From Actinomycetota bacterium (lineage in GTDB: Bacteria > Actinomycetota > Actinomycetes > Streptosporangiales > Streptosporangiaceae): 12,953 nucleotides of DNA. The notes under the pieces were generated by a model. It saw nothing but the letters and a program-made list of their open reading frames with translations. It made no database searches and was not told where the DNA came from. How positions within the stretch are numbered: position 1 is the stretch's first letter; each line of letters begins with the position of its first letter. This document shows positions 1 to 6,173 of this stretch, in pieces. The stretch is from the NCBI GenBank assembly GCA_003161205.1, contig PMOU01000132.1:4229-17181 (forward strand), in the 5' to 3' direction. The position numbers and the translations under genes were made by a program.

Positions 1-260
1 TCATGGTCGTGGGCGTGCCCGCGGACAAGCCGGTCGTCGTTATCGCGGTCAACGAGGCGGGCCGTAACTCTGGCCTGTCGGCGGGCACCCTGGTCGGGAT
101 GGCGGCGAGGGCCCTCGGCGGCAACGGCGGCGGCAAGCCCGATGTCGCTCAGGGCGGCGGCGCTCCCATTGCTCCCGGCCCCGGGTCCCATGACGTCGTG
201 GATGGGGCAATTGAGGCCGTTCGTGACGCATTGCGGGACATCGTCAGGTCCGGTAGGTAA
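1..260 (+). CDS. alaS: Alanyl-tRNA synthetase, C-terminal end (partial)
   Basis: This is the 3' end of alaS, and the gene begins before the window. The first complete codon in frame is at 3 and the TAA stop is at 258-260. The 85 visible residues match the C-terminal (C-Ala/DHHA1) domain of AlaRS. They include a [11 protein letters not shown] strand, the glycine-rich [15 protein letters not shown] stretch that is diagnostic for the end of AlaRS, and a final amphipathic helix ending [11 protein letters not shown]. AlaRS charges tRNA-Ala in the cytoplasm; this domain helps bind the tRNA elbow and works with the editing domain. The following ruvX and mltG genes match the usual actinobacterial order, which supports the call. 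The catalytic and editing domains cannot be seen here. Confidence 0.93.
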   Translation, partial: MVVGVPADKPVVVIAVNEAGRNSGLSAGTLVGMAARALGGNGGGKPDVAQGGGAPIAPGPGSHDVVDGAIEAVRDALRDIVRSGR

Positions 261-452
261 CGTATTGCCATGCTGCTGCGGCCCCTGGGGGTCTCCAGGT
301 CAGGGTCGCGCCCAGTCCGGGCATGGCCCGCTACGACCAATCCTGCCCGTAGGCCACCCGCCCGCGGGCCGGCGAACCTTGCCCGCAAGCCAGCCAGCCC
401 TGCCCACAGGCCAGCGGCTCCTGCCTGGCGGGCTGTCCGGCCGGCCGGGCCG
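261..452. other. alaS-ruvX spacer, GC-rich low-complexity
   Basis: These 192 bases separate the alaS stop from the preferred ruvX start. The ruvX frame stays open back to an ATG at 270, but that extension is arginine-, proline- and alanine-rich (for example ARRPPARGPANLARK) and has no RuvX homology, so it is probably an open frame caused by high GC. The last part (436-452) is almost pure alternating CCGG/GGCC and could form hairpins. No clear promoter or Shine-Dalgarno sequence was seen. Confidence 0.5.
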
Positions 453-917
453 GTGAGAGCCGGGGTGCGGCTGGCGGTGGACGTCGGTTCGGTCCGTGTC
501 GGAGTCGCCCGCAGCGACCCGCGCGGCGTCCTCGCCACCCCGCTGACCGTGCTGGCGTCCGGGCCGGGCGCGAAAGAGGAGCTGGCGAAGCTGGCGGCCG
601 GCGCGGACGCGATCGAGGTCATCGTCGGCTTGCCCACGTCGCTCTCGGGCCGCGATGGCCCCGCTGCGGCTGTTGCCCGCGACTTCGCCGCGGACCTGGC
701 CGGACACCTCGCACCCATCCCGGTGCGGCTCCTTGACGAGCGCTTTACCACCACCGAGGCGCACAGCGCGCTGCGCCGGGGCGGCAAGGATTCCCGGGCC
801 CGGCGGCAGGCCGTCGACGCCGCGGCCGCCGCCGTCCTGCTGCAAGCCGCCCTGGACGCCGAACGGGCGACCGGGCGTCCGGCCGGCCAGCTAGTGACCC
901 GAGGAGCCTCCGCGTGA
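453..917 (+). CDS. ruvX: RuvX/YqgF, Holliday junction resolvase-like nuclease
   Basis: This encodes a 154-residue YqgF/RuvX protein with an RNase H-like fold. In E. coli the family acts in 5' processing of pre-16S rRNA, and it was first proposed to be a Holliday-junction resolvase. Conserved elements are visible: LAVDVGSVRVGVA at 7-19 with the first acidic residue D10, IVGLP at 57-61, LLDERFTT at 93-100 with catalytic E96, and the late VDAAAAAVLLQ helix at 121-131 with D122. The GTG at 453 is chosen because the family normally begins a few residues before the AVDxG strand and 154 residues is a usual length; an upstream ATG at 270 would add 61 low-complexity residues. The stop overlaps the mltG start by 4 bases, so the two are probably translationally coupled. 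The Shine-Dalgarno before 453 is weak, so the start is less sure than the family. Confidence 0.92.
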   Translation: MRAGVRLAVDVGSVRVGVARSDPRGVLATPLTVLASGPGAKEELAKLAAGADAIEVIVGLPTSLSGRDGPAAAVARDFAADLAGHLAPIPVRLLDERFTTTEAHSALRRGGKDSRARRQAVDAAAAAVLLQAALDAERATGRPAGQLVTRGASA

Positions 918-2542
918 GCGAGAACGGCGGCTCGTGGCCGCGGGGTCCCCGCGGGCCCCAGGATCCCCGCCTGCCCCAGGATCCCCGCCAGGCACAGCAT
1001 CGGCGGCCGGCCGGGGGTTACCGCGGCCTTCCCGGTCCCGGCGGCCAGCCGCCGGCGGAGCACCCCAGGCCCGTGCAGCCCAGGCCCGTGCAGCCCGGAT
1101 ACGAGCCGGTACATCACGACCCCAGGTATGACCGTCCGTGGCCGGACCAGGGACCCCAGGACGACTCGCCGCAGCGCGGTGCCCAGCGACCGCCCCGCCC
1201 GGAAACCGGCGGTTGGCATCCCAGCCAGCCCGTGAGAGCCAGCTACGGTGAGGATCCCCGGGTGCCGGGGGGCGAGGAGTACTACCCGCAGGACCGGTAC
1301 GGGGACCAGGGCCGTTATGACGGCAATCGCGAGTACGAGTACGAGGACGACGGCGGGGCGCCCGGCCGGTTCCTGCCCGGATTCGGCGACGACGAGCCCG
1401 ACGACCCCGGCGAGCGCATCGATCAGGGCGGCCGGGCTGGCCGTGGCCACCGCGGGAAGGCGCGCAGGCAGGCAGGCGGTCCCAGGGGACCCCGGCGGCG
1501 CAGGTTCCGGTGGATCGCGCCCCTGATCGCGCTGCTGGTCATTGTCATCCCGCTCGCCGTCGGCGGCTATTTCGCCCTGAGCCTCTATAACGCCAGGTAC
1601 CACCCGGCCGATTACTCCGGCGCGGGCACCGGCCGCGTCGTGGTCCAGGTCACCTCGGGTGAAACGCCGACCACTCTCGGACCGGCGCTGGCCAAGCTCG
1701 GCGTGGTCGCCAGTTCCCGTGCGTTCATCCTGGCCGCCGAGCACAGCTCGAATCCGAACGGCCTGCTGCCCGGTTTCTACGGGATGCGCAAGCACATGCA
1801 GGCGTCGCTGGCGTACGCGGCCCTGCTCAATCCCAAGGACCTGGTGCAGATCACGGTGACGATCCCGGAAGGCTGGCGGCTGAGCCAGACCCTGGCCTGG
1901 CTCGGCGCCCACTCCGGCATCTCGCTCAGCGCGTATCAGAAGGTGCTCAAGGATCCGGCCTCACTCGACCTGCCGGCCGCCGCGAAGGGAAACCCCGAGG
2001 GCTACCTGTTTCCGGCGACCTATGAGGTCCAGCCGCACGAAACCGCGCTCGGCGTGCTGAGCGCCATGGTGCAGCGGTTCGATCAGGAGGCGACGACCGT
2101 CAACTTGCCCGCGGCGGCCACGTCGGTGCACCTGAGCGAAAGCCAGGTGATCACCATGGCCAGCCTGGTCCAGGCCGAGGGGGGCAGGCTGTCGGACTAC
2201 CCGAAGATCGCCCGCGTGATCTACAACCGGCTGGCCCAGGGCATGCCGCTGCAACTCGACAGCACGGTGCTCTACGGACTGAACACCTACGGCATCATCG
2301 CCTCGGACCAGCAGCTCACCAGTACCTCGCCGTACAACACCTATAAGTACAAGGGCCTCACGCCCGGTCCGATCGACAACCCGGGCGACGCGGCCATCAG
2401 GGCCGTGCTGCACCCGGCGTCCGGTAACTGGATCTACTTCGTGACCGTGAACCCGAAGACCGGCGAAACCCTCTATACCTCCAGCCCGGCACAATTCGAG
2501 CAGTTCCGGGAGGAACTCGCGAAAAACCTGGGTCAGGGCTGA
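914..2542 (+). CDS. mltG: Endolytic murein transglycosylase MltG
   Basis: MltG (YceG family) cleaves nascent peptidoglycan strands in the membrane and sets glycan chain length. The 542 residues fall into three parts: a hydrophilic N-terminal tail at 1-195 rich in Pro, Gly, Arg, Asp and Tyr; one transmembrane helix at about 200-224 (WIAPLIALLVIVIPLAVGGY) after an RRRRFR stop-transfer cluster; and the extracellular LysM-like and YceG region to the end. Family signatures are GYLFPATYE at 363-371, the catalytic glutamate E422 within MASLVQAEGG, SPYNTYKYKGL at 472-482 and PGPIDNP at 484-490. The GTG at 914 has GAGGAG 7 bases upstream and overlaps the ruvX stop. The long cytoplasmic tail is found in other actinobacterial MltG proteins, but here it contains tandem DNA repeats. 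The usual next gene, aroE, is missing. Confidence 0.95.
   Translation: MSENGGSWPRGPRGPQDPRLPQDPRQAQHRRPAGGYRGLPGPGGQPPAEHPRPVQPRPVQPGYEPVHHDPRYDRPWPDQGPQDDSPQRGAQRPPRPETGGWHPSQPVRASYGEDPRVPGGEEYYPQDRYGDQGRYDGNREYEYEDDGGAPGRFLPGFGDDEPDDPGERIDQGGRAGRGHRGKARRQAGGPRGPRRRRFRWIAPLIALLVIVIPLAVGGYFALSLYNARYHPADYSGAGTGRVVVQVTSGETPTTLGPALAKLGVVASSRAFILAAEHSSNPNGLLPGFYGMRKHMQASLAYAALLNPKDLVQITVTIPEGWRLSQTLAWLGAHSGISLSAYQKVLKDPASLDLPAAAKGNPEGYLFPATYEVQPHETALGVLSAMVQRFDQEATTVNLPAAATSVHLSESQVITMASLVQAEGGRLSDYPKIARVIYNRLAQGMPLQLDSTVLYGLNTYGIIASDQQLTSTSPYNTYKYKGLTPGPIDNPGDAAIRAVLHPASGNWIYFVTVNPKTGETLYTSSPAQFEQFREELAKNLGQG
955..990 (+). repeat. 18-bp tandem repeat, two copies, in mltG
   Basis: The unit GCCCCAGGATCCCCGCCT at 955-972 is repeated at 973-990 with only the last base changed. 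It encodes two copies of PQDPR in the disordered cytoplasmic tail of MltG. The copies stay in frame, so number changes would alter tail length without breaking the gene. Confidence 0.85.
1064..1093 (+). repeat. 15-bp tandem repeat, two copies, in mltG
   Basis: The unit CCCAGGCCCGTGCAG occurs twice without a mismatch at 1064-1078 and 1079-1093, encoding PRPVQ PRPVQ. It is a second, separate in-frame repeat in the MltG cytoplasmic tail. Confidence 0.85.
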
Positions 2543-2563
2543 CGGTCCCGGCCCGCCCTGGCC
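2531..2563. terminator. Possible terminator hairpin after mltG
   Basis: GGTCAGGGC at 2531-2539 can pair with GCCCTGGCC at 2555-2563, giving a 9-bp stem with one G-T wobble and a 15-base loop. It spans the mltG stop and lies between the converging mltG gene and the EamA remnant. There is no T-run, as is common for terminators in high-GC actinobacteria. The call rests only on pairing seen by eye. Confidence 0.4.
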
Positions 2564-2567
2564 GATG

Positions 2568-2798
2568 CTAGTGATTTTCTTGCCGAACGGGTAGTGGTAT
2601 CACCCCAACCGGATGGCGCACCGCTAGCACCGGCTGGCGGGATCGGTGCAAGGTGATGACGACCGAGGTTAGGACGAGGGCAGCGCCGAGTCCTTCGCGC
2701 CAGCTGAACTGCTCCCCGAGCAAACCGATCCCGGCCAGCACGGCGACGACGGGGTTGACGTAGGCGTAGGTGGAGACGGTGGTCACGGGAAGGTGGGA
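2568..2798 (-). pseudogene. EamA/DMT permease remnant (C-terminal part only)
   Basis: Read leftward, about 76 residues match the C-terminal end of the EamA (drug/metabolite transporter) superfamily. The motif PVTTVSTYAYVNPVVAVLAG is characteristic of the second EamA repeat, followed by LLGEQFSWREGLGAALVLTS and a final helix ending VITLHRSRQP. The stop is at 2568-2570. A full-length protein is about 280-310 residues with 10 membrane helices, so roughly three quarters, including every upstream helix, is missing. The open frame continues upstream to 2960, but that part is antisense to the AraC remnant and has no transporter character. Similarity ends near 2798, almost exactly where the oppositely oriented AraC remnant begins. 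The piece is most likely non-functional. Confidence 0.78.
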
Positions 2799-3114
2799 CA
2801 GCGGGACTGGGCCAGGGAGCACCTCGGACTGCCGCTGACGGTCGAGGACCTCGCCCGCCAGGCCATGATGAGCCCGCGCACCTACGCCAGGCGATTCCGC
2901 GAGACGACCGGCACTACGCCGCTGCAATGGCTGTGCGCCGAACGAGTCCGCCGCGCGCAAGACCTGCTCGAGAATACCGACGACACCATCGAGCGCATCG
3001 CCACCTTGTGCGGGCTTCGGAACTGCCCATCAGATGCGCACGCACTTCACCCGGATCAATCACGTGACCCCGCACGCGTACCAGCGAACCTTCCGGTCCC
3101 GGGCAGCAGCCTGA
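2796..3114 (+). pseudogene. AraC/GlxA-type regulator remnant with frameshift
   Basis: Only the DNA-binding end of an AraC-family activator of the GlxA/FtrA type (DJ-1/PfpI-like sensor plus HTH) remains. WAREHLGLPLTVEDLARQA and MSPRTYARRFRETTG form the first helix-turn-helix, followed by TPLQWLCAERVRRAQDLLE. The second HTH is broken: after IATLCG the frame shifts in the G-run at 3012-3014. Removing one G restores GFGTAHQMRTHFTRINHVT and a tail PHAYQRTFRSRAAA ending at TGA 3112-3114, exactly the family's usual ending. The N-terminal sensor of about 200 residues is absent, and similarity starts at about 2796-2800, against the EamA remnant. A GTG at 2793 opens the frame but has no matching upstream domain. 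Both the truncation and the +1 shift mark it as a pseudogene. Confidence 0.82.
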
Positions 3115-3132
3115 GAGACTCCGGGCTGGCGA

Positions 3133-3648
3133 CTACGGGATGCCGGGGACCGGGCGGCCGTTCTCCAGGTAGACCAGCCGCGGGCTGCGGGTAGCCGCCC
3201 GCACCCGCCGCCGGATCGGGCCCCGGAGCAGGCCGAGCGCGTCCGGCAGGGCGGCAAGCCGGTGCTCGGAGATCTCCTCGGCTTGCAGCACGACGCCGGC
3301 CAGGGCCTCCTCGCCGGCCTGGCCGCAGTCGAAGAGGAACCTGATGCCCCCGGTCCGGCCCGGTCGCGGGCGGCGGAAATCCATGCAGGCCAGCCGCCCG
3401 TGGCGGACCTCGATGCCGCACTCTTCGCGCACTTCGCGGCGGCAGGCATCCCACGGCGTTTCCCCGTCCGCTTCCATGATGCCGCCGGGGATCGTCCACC
3501 CGGACTTGTAGGTCGGCTTGAGGATCAGCAGCCGCCCCTTCCGGTCGAAGATGAGCGCCCCGGCCGACACCGGGATACCCGGCTGGGCCGTCTCGATCCC
3601 GTCAGGCTCGTGCGTTCCCGGCTCGATGTCACTGATCACATCAGCCAC
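3133..3648 (-). CDS. NUDIX hydrolase
   Basis: This encodes a predicted 171-residue NUDIX-family phosphohydrolase. Such enzymes cleave nucleoside diphosphates linked to another moiety, using Mg2+ held by the Nudix box. The box runs from G55 to I79: GGIMEADGE, then REVREECGI at 71-79 with the metal-binding glutamates E72, E75 and E76. It carries one extra residue between the glycine and the first glutamate compared with the strict GX5E pattern, a variation seen in active members. The preceding strand ALIFDRKGRLLILK and WTIPGG at 51-56 also fit. The GTG at 3648 is preferred because GAGG lies 7 bases upstream; the frame is open back to a TTG at 3762, but those 38 extra residues look non-conserved. 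The substrate cannot be read from the sequence. The 3' end converges on the AraC remnant. Confidence 0.88.
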   Translation of the reverse strand: MADVISDIEPGTHEPDGIETAQPGIPVSAGALIFDRKGRLLILKPTYKSGWTIPGGIMEADGETPWDACRREVREECGIEVRHGRLACMDFRRPRPGRTGGIRFLFDCGQAGEEALAGVVLQAEEISEHRLAALPDALGLLRGPIRRRVRAATRSPRLVYLENGRPVPGIP

Positions 3649-3771
3649 GTTATGACCTCGCCCCCGTAGCCCCGTCGGCGCCTCCACCAATACCGGCCCG
3701 GTCGCGACGAAGAAAGAACAGGCCGCCCTTCCTGCCCGCTCAGCAGAAGGTTCGTTAGGCAAATAGCTCGC

Positions 3772-3791
3772 AATTAATTAATTAATTAAAA
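3772..3791. repeat. AATT x4 tract in AT-rich intergenic island
   Basis: Four tandem AATT units at 3772-3787 followed by AAAA form a self-complementary 20-bp tract of pure A/T in an otherwise G/C-dominated sequence. It lies between mmcQ-like and NUDIX genes, both read leftward, so it probably sits in the NUDIX promoter region. Confidence 0.85.
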
Positions 3792-3805
3792 TGGCGGCTT
3801 GACAA
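3775..3805 (-). promoter_or_regulatory. Candidate promoter for the NUDIX gene
   Basis: On the minus strand TTGTCA (3805-3800) is one base from the TTGACA -35 consensus. The AATT tract lies 16-19 bases downstream and can supply a -10 such as TTAATT, though the repeat prevents unique placement. A start site near 3768 would leave a leader of about 120 bases to the preferred GTG at 3648, or almost none to the alternative TTG at 3762. This is inferred from base composition and spacing only. Confidence 0.4.
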
Positions 3806-3814
3806 TGCGGTATG

Positions 3815-4159
3815 CTAAGGGCGGTCTTTCTTCGGCAGCTTGCTCACGATAGCCGAATAGGAGGAATCAATGGCTTCGCTGATTTCATCGTCAGGAATCG
3901 CGCCGCCGATTAGCAGGGTATTCCAGCCAGAGCGGCCTATGTACGGCATCACCTTGGCATCGTCCGGATACCGCAGCCGCCATTCGTCGGCGGTTTCCCG
4001 GCTCGCTCCGCACTTGACCCCGACCGAACTGGTCGCGCCCGACCCGAGGAACGCGAAGATCTTGCTGCCGACCTTGGCCACGACATCGCCTTCCCAGGGC
4101 TCGTCCGGCCAGGCGCCCGGCTTGGCCAGGCAGTACGCGAGCACGTCTTCCCACGTCAT
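3815..4159 (-). CDS. MmcQ/YjbR family DNA-binding-like protein
   Basis: This encodes a 114-residue protein of the MmcQ/YjbR family, whose members have a double-wing fold resembling some DNA-binding proteins and mostly no proven role. Features that fit are the N-terminal MTWEDVLAYCLAKPGAWPDE, the strand motif VAKVGSKIFAFLG at about 27-39, WRLRYPDDAKVMPYIG at about 60-75, and the end SGWNTLLIGGAIPDDEI followed by an SYSAIVSKLPKKDRP tail. Length and both ends match the family. The ATG at 4159 is the only sensible start. A TAGTGT sequence lies six bases upstream, suggesting a leaderless message. It is divergent from the MFS gene, with 41 bases between starts. Calling it a transcription factor would go beyond the evidence. 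Confidence 0.88.
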   Translation of the reverse strand: MTWEDVLAYCLAKPGAWPDEPWEGDVVAKVGSKIFAFLGSGATSSVGVKCGASRETADEWRLRYPDDAKVMPYIGRSGWNTLLIGGAIPDDEISEAIDSSYSAIVSKLPKKDRP

Positions 4160-4165
4160 GGCGCC

Positions 4166-4171
4166 ACACTA
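4166..4171 (-). promoter_or_regulatory. Possible -10 box of the mmcQ-like gene
   Basis: TAGTGT on the minus strand fits TAnnnT and is separated from the ATG by six bases, which would start the RNA at or next to the start codon. There is no Shine-Dalgarno sequence in front of the ATG, which agrees with leaderless translation. No convincing -35 was found. Confidence 0.35.
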
Positions 4172-4200
4172 GCGCGGCCCGGAGGAAGGAAGCAGGGAGA

Positions 4201-5490
4201 GTGCGCAAGAGGGTCCAGTGCTACCTGCAGGTGGGCCGCCGCCCGGAATTCCGCAGATTCTGGCTCGGGATGATGATCTCGCGCGCGGGGGACGCCTTTA
4301 CTACCGTTGCCCTGTCCTGGGTGGTCCTCGACATTGCCGGCCCCTTCCAGCTCGGCGTGGTCCTGATGTGCTTCGGGCTGCCGCGGATCGTGAGTGGGCC
4401 CGTGGCCGGCCGCCTGCTCGACCGGTCGTCACCGCGTGTCCTGCTGATGGCCGACAACGCGGCCCGGGGGCTGCTGCTTGCCCTGGTTCCGGTTCTGCTG
4501 TGGTCGCATCACCTCGCGGTCGCCGACCTCTACGGCATCGCCGCGGTATGCGCGCTGTTGTCCGCGGTGACCGAAGTCGCCGAGGTGGCGCTCGTCCCGC
4601 GGCTCGTCGACGACGCTCAGCTGGACACGGCGAACTCGTTGCTCTCGGCTAACTGGGAACTGGCCTACATCGTCGGTCCTGCGCTGGCCGGGCTGATCGT
4701 GGCCACGATCGGCGCGCCGTTCGCCTTGGGTTTCGACGCGGTCAGCTTCACGGTCATGGCCGTTATATGCCTCGGCCTTCCGTCCTCCGGACCGGTGTCC
4801 CGGGCGTCACCCGCCCAGGCGGGCCTGCGGCGAAGCAGGCTGAGCCTGCGCAGCTTTCCCGCCGTCCTGGTGCTCAGTTGCTGCGGCTTCGGGATGCTCT
4901 TCCTCGACGGCGTCGCCACCGTGCTGTACCCGGAGTACTGCCGCAGTTTCCTGCACGCCGGCGCGGCCGGCTACGGCATTCTTGTTTCCGCCGCGGGCGC
5001 CGGCGCCCTGCTCGGCGTGTTCGCCGGGCCGGGACTGTACGGGCGCCTGCCGCCGGCGCGGCGTATCGGCACGGTCATCGCGGCCGGCGCGCCGCTGTTC
5101 GGGCTGCTGCGTCTCGCGCCTGACCTAGCCGTCGCGGTCGTCCTGCTGGGCCTGGCGGCATTCGCCTGGGGACCGTACTACGTATTCGAGCGGACCCTGG
5201 TGCAGCGGCTGGTTCCCGATGACATCCGCAGCAGGCTGGCCGGCACGAAAATGATGATCTCCTCCCTCGGTTTCCCGCTGGGCAGTGCGATCGGCGGCGC
5301 CCTAGTCGGCGCGATCGGCGTGCCAGCCGTCGTTCTCGCTATCGCTTGCGCCTACCTGCCGCTCAGCCTGCTACCGCTGCTCGCACCCGGGCTGCGCGGG
5401 CTCGGGCCGGCGCACTCCTGGTCCGAGTCAGGCCTTCCGCGGGATAAGGAGCTGATGCCACGGCTCGTTCGGAAGGAATTACCGGTTTGA
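4201..5490 (+). CDS. MFS transporter, probable exporter
   Basis: This encodes a 429-residue major facilitator protein with about 12 hydrophobic segments. The arrangement resembles the EntS/MFS_3 group of proton-driven exporters: an N-terminal FRRFWLGMMISRAGDAFTTV (18-37) leading into helix 1, and the helix 2-3 loop motif GRLLDRSSPRVLLMAD (70-85), a form of MFS motif A. A second-half equivalent of weaker quality lies around GLYGRLPPARRIGTV. The central cytoplasmic loop (about 195-220) is short and basic. The GTG at 4201 directly follows a purine-rich GGAGGAAGGAAGCAGGGAGA stretch. The stop at 5488-5490 lies just before or within the HAD gene, depending on that gene's start, so the two are probably cotranscribed. 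Substrate unknown; drug or metabolite export is an inference from the group. Confidence 0.88.
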   Translation: MRKRVQCYLQVGRRPEFRRFWLGMMISRAGDAFTTVALSWVVLDIAGPFQLGVVLMCFGLPRIVSGPVAGRLLDRSSPRVLLMADNAARGLLLALVPVLLWSHHLAVADLYGIAAVCALLSAVTEVAEVALVPRLVDDAQLDTANSLLSANWELAYIVGPALAGLIVATIGAPFALGFDAVSFTVMAVICLGLPSSGPVSRASPAQAGLRRSRLSLRSFPAVLVLSCCGFGMLFLDGVATVLYPEYCRSFLHAGAAGYGILVSAAGAGALLGVFAGPGLYGRLPPARRIGTVIAAGAPLFGLLRLAPDLAVAVVLLGLAAFAWGPYYVFERTLVQRLVPDDIRSRLAGTKMMISSLGFPLGSAIGGALVGAIGVPAVVLAIACAYLPLSLLPLLAPGLRGLGPAHSWSESGLPRDKELMPRLVRKELPV

Positions 5491-5573
5491 CCCCGACGGG
5501 GCCTGACCCGTCACAATGGGCGGAGGCAGCCGCGCGCTGGCAGCTGCGATATGCATACGTAGACGGGGGCGGG

Positions 5574-6173
5574 ATGGGTCCGGTCGGCTTCGACCTCGAC
5601 ATGACGCTGATCAACTCGCGGCCGGCCATCCTGGCCTCCTTCGCCGGCGTCGCGCAGGACACCTCGACCGCCATCGACCTAGCGGCGGTGGACCGCCGGC
5701 TCGGGATCAAGCTGGATGACGAGCTGGCGTTCTGGTTCCCGCCGGACCAGATTGCCGCGGCGGCCGCCGCCTACCGGCGGCACTACCTGCAACTGGCCGA
5801 ACAGCTCACGACCCTGCTGCCCGGTGCGCACGAGGCGCTGGCCGCGGTCCGGTCGGCGGGGGAGCGCGTGGTCATCATCACCGCCAAGCACCCGATCTCG
5901 GTGGAGCCGAGTCTGCGGGCGACCGGGCTGTGGGCCGACGAGCTGTTCACGATGGTGCACGGGCCGGAGAAGGCCGCCGTGCTGCGCGAGGTCAAGGCGG
6001 CCGCTTACGTCGGCGATACCCCGCCGGACATGGCGGCCGCGGTGCAGGCGGGGGTGCGGGCGGTCGGCGTCGCGACCGGCTCGTTCACCGGCCGCGACCT
6101 ATCGGGCGCGGGCGCCGAGGTGGTGCTCGACTCGCTCACGGGCTTCCCGGACTGGTACCGCTCGGCGTTCTAG
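5574..6173 (+). CDS. HAD-superfamily hydrolase (phosphatase)
   Basis: This encodes a haloacid dehalogenase-type phosphatase of about 199 residues. All four motifs are present: motif I FDLDMTLINSR near the N-terminus, with nucleophile Asp and acid/base Asp in DLDMT; motif II VVIITAKH, with its Thr; motif III Lys in GPEKAAVLREV; and motif IV AYVGDTPPDM. A helical cap lies between motifs I and II (about residues 20-95), as in phosphoglycolate phosphatase-like members. The ATG at 5574 is preferred because it puts motif I at the extreme N-terminus, has a GGGGGCGGG stretch before it, and because the stretch upstream has many A/T third positions, unlike the gene body. The alternative is TTG 5487, which overlaps the MFS stop by 4 bases (TTGA), has GGAAGG 10 bases upstream and adds 29 residues. 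Substrate unknown. Confidence 0.87.
   Translation: MGPVGFDLDMTLINSRPAILASFAGVAQDTSTAIDLAAVDRRLGIKLDDELAFWFPPDQIAAAAAAYRRHYLQLAEQLTTLLPGAHEALAAVRSAGERVVIITAKHPISVEPSLRATGLWADELFTMVHGPEKAAVLREVKAAAYVGDTPPDMAAAVQAGVRAVGVATGSFTGRDLSGAGAEVVLDSLTGFPDWYRSAF

Noticed and set aside
270..452. Upstream extension of ruvX from ATG 270
   Set aside because: It would add 61 Arg/Pro/Ala-rich residues with no family similarity; GTG 453 gives a normal RuvX length.
149..1912. Long minus-strand open frame (587 codons) opposite ruvX and mltG
   Set aside because: It is antisense to two well-recognised genes, has no domain, and is low-complexity Arg/Ala/Pro/Gly; long antisense frames are expected at this GC content.
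3799..3816. Plus-strand TTGACA followed by TATGCT
   Set aside because: The spacing is only six bases, not 16-19, and it would point into the 3' end of a minus-strand gene.
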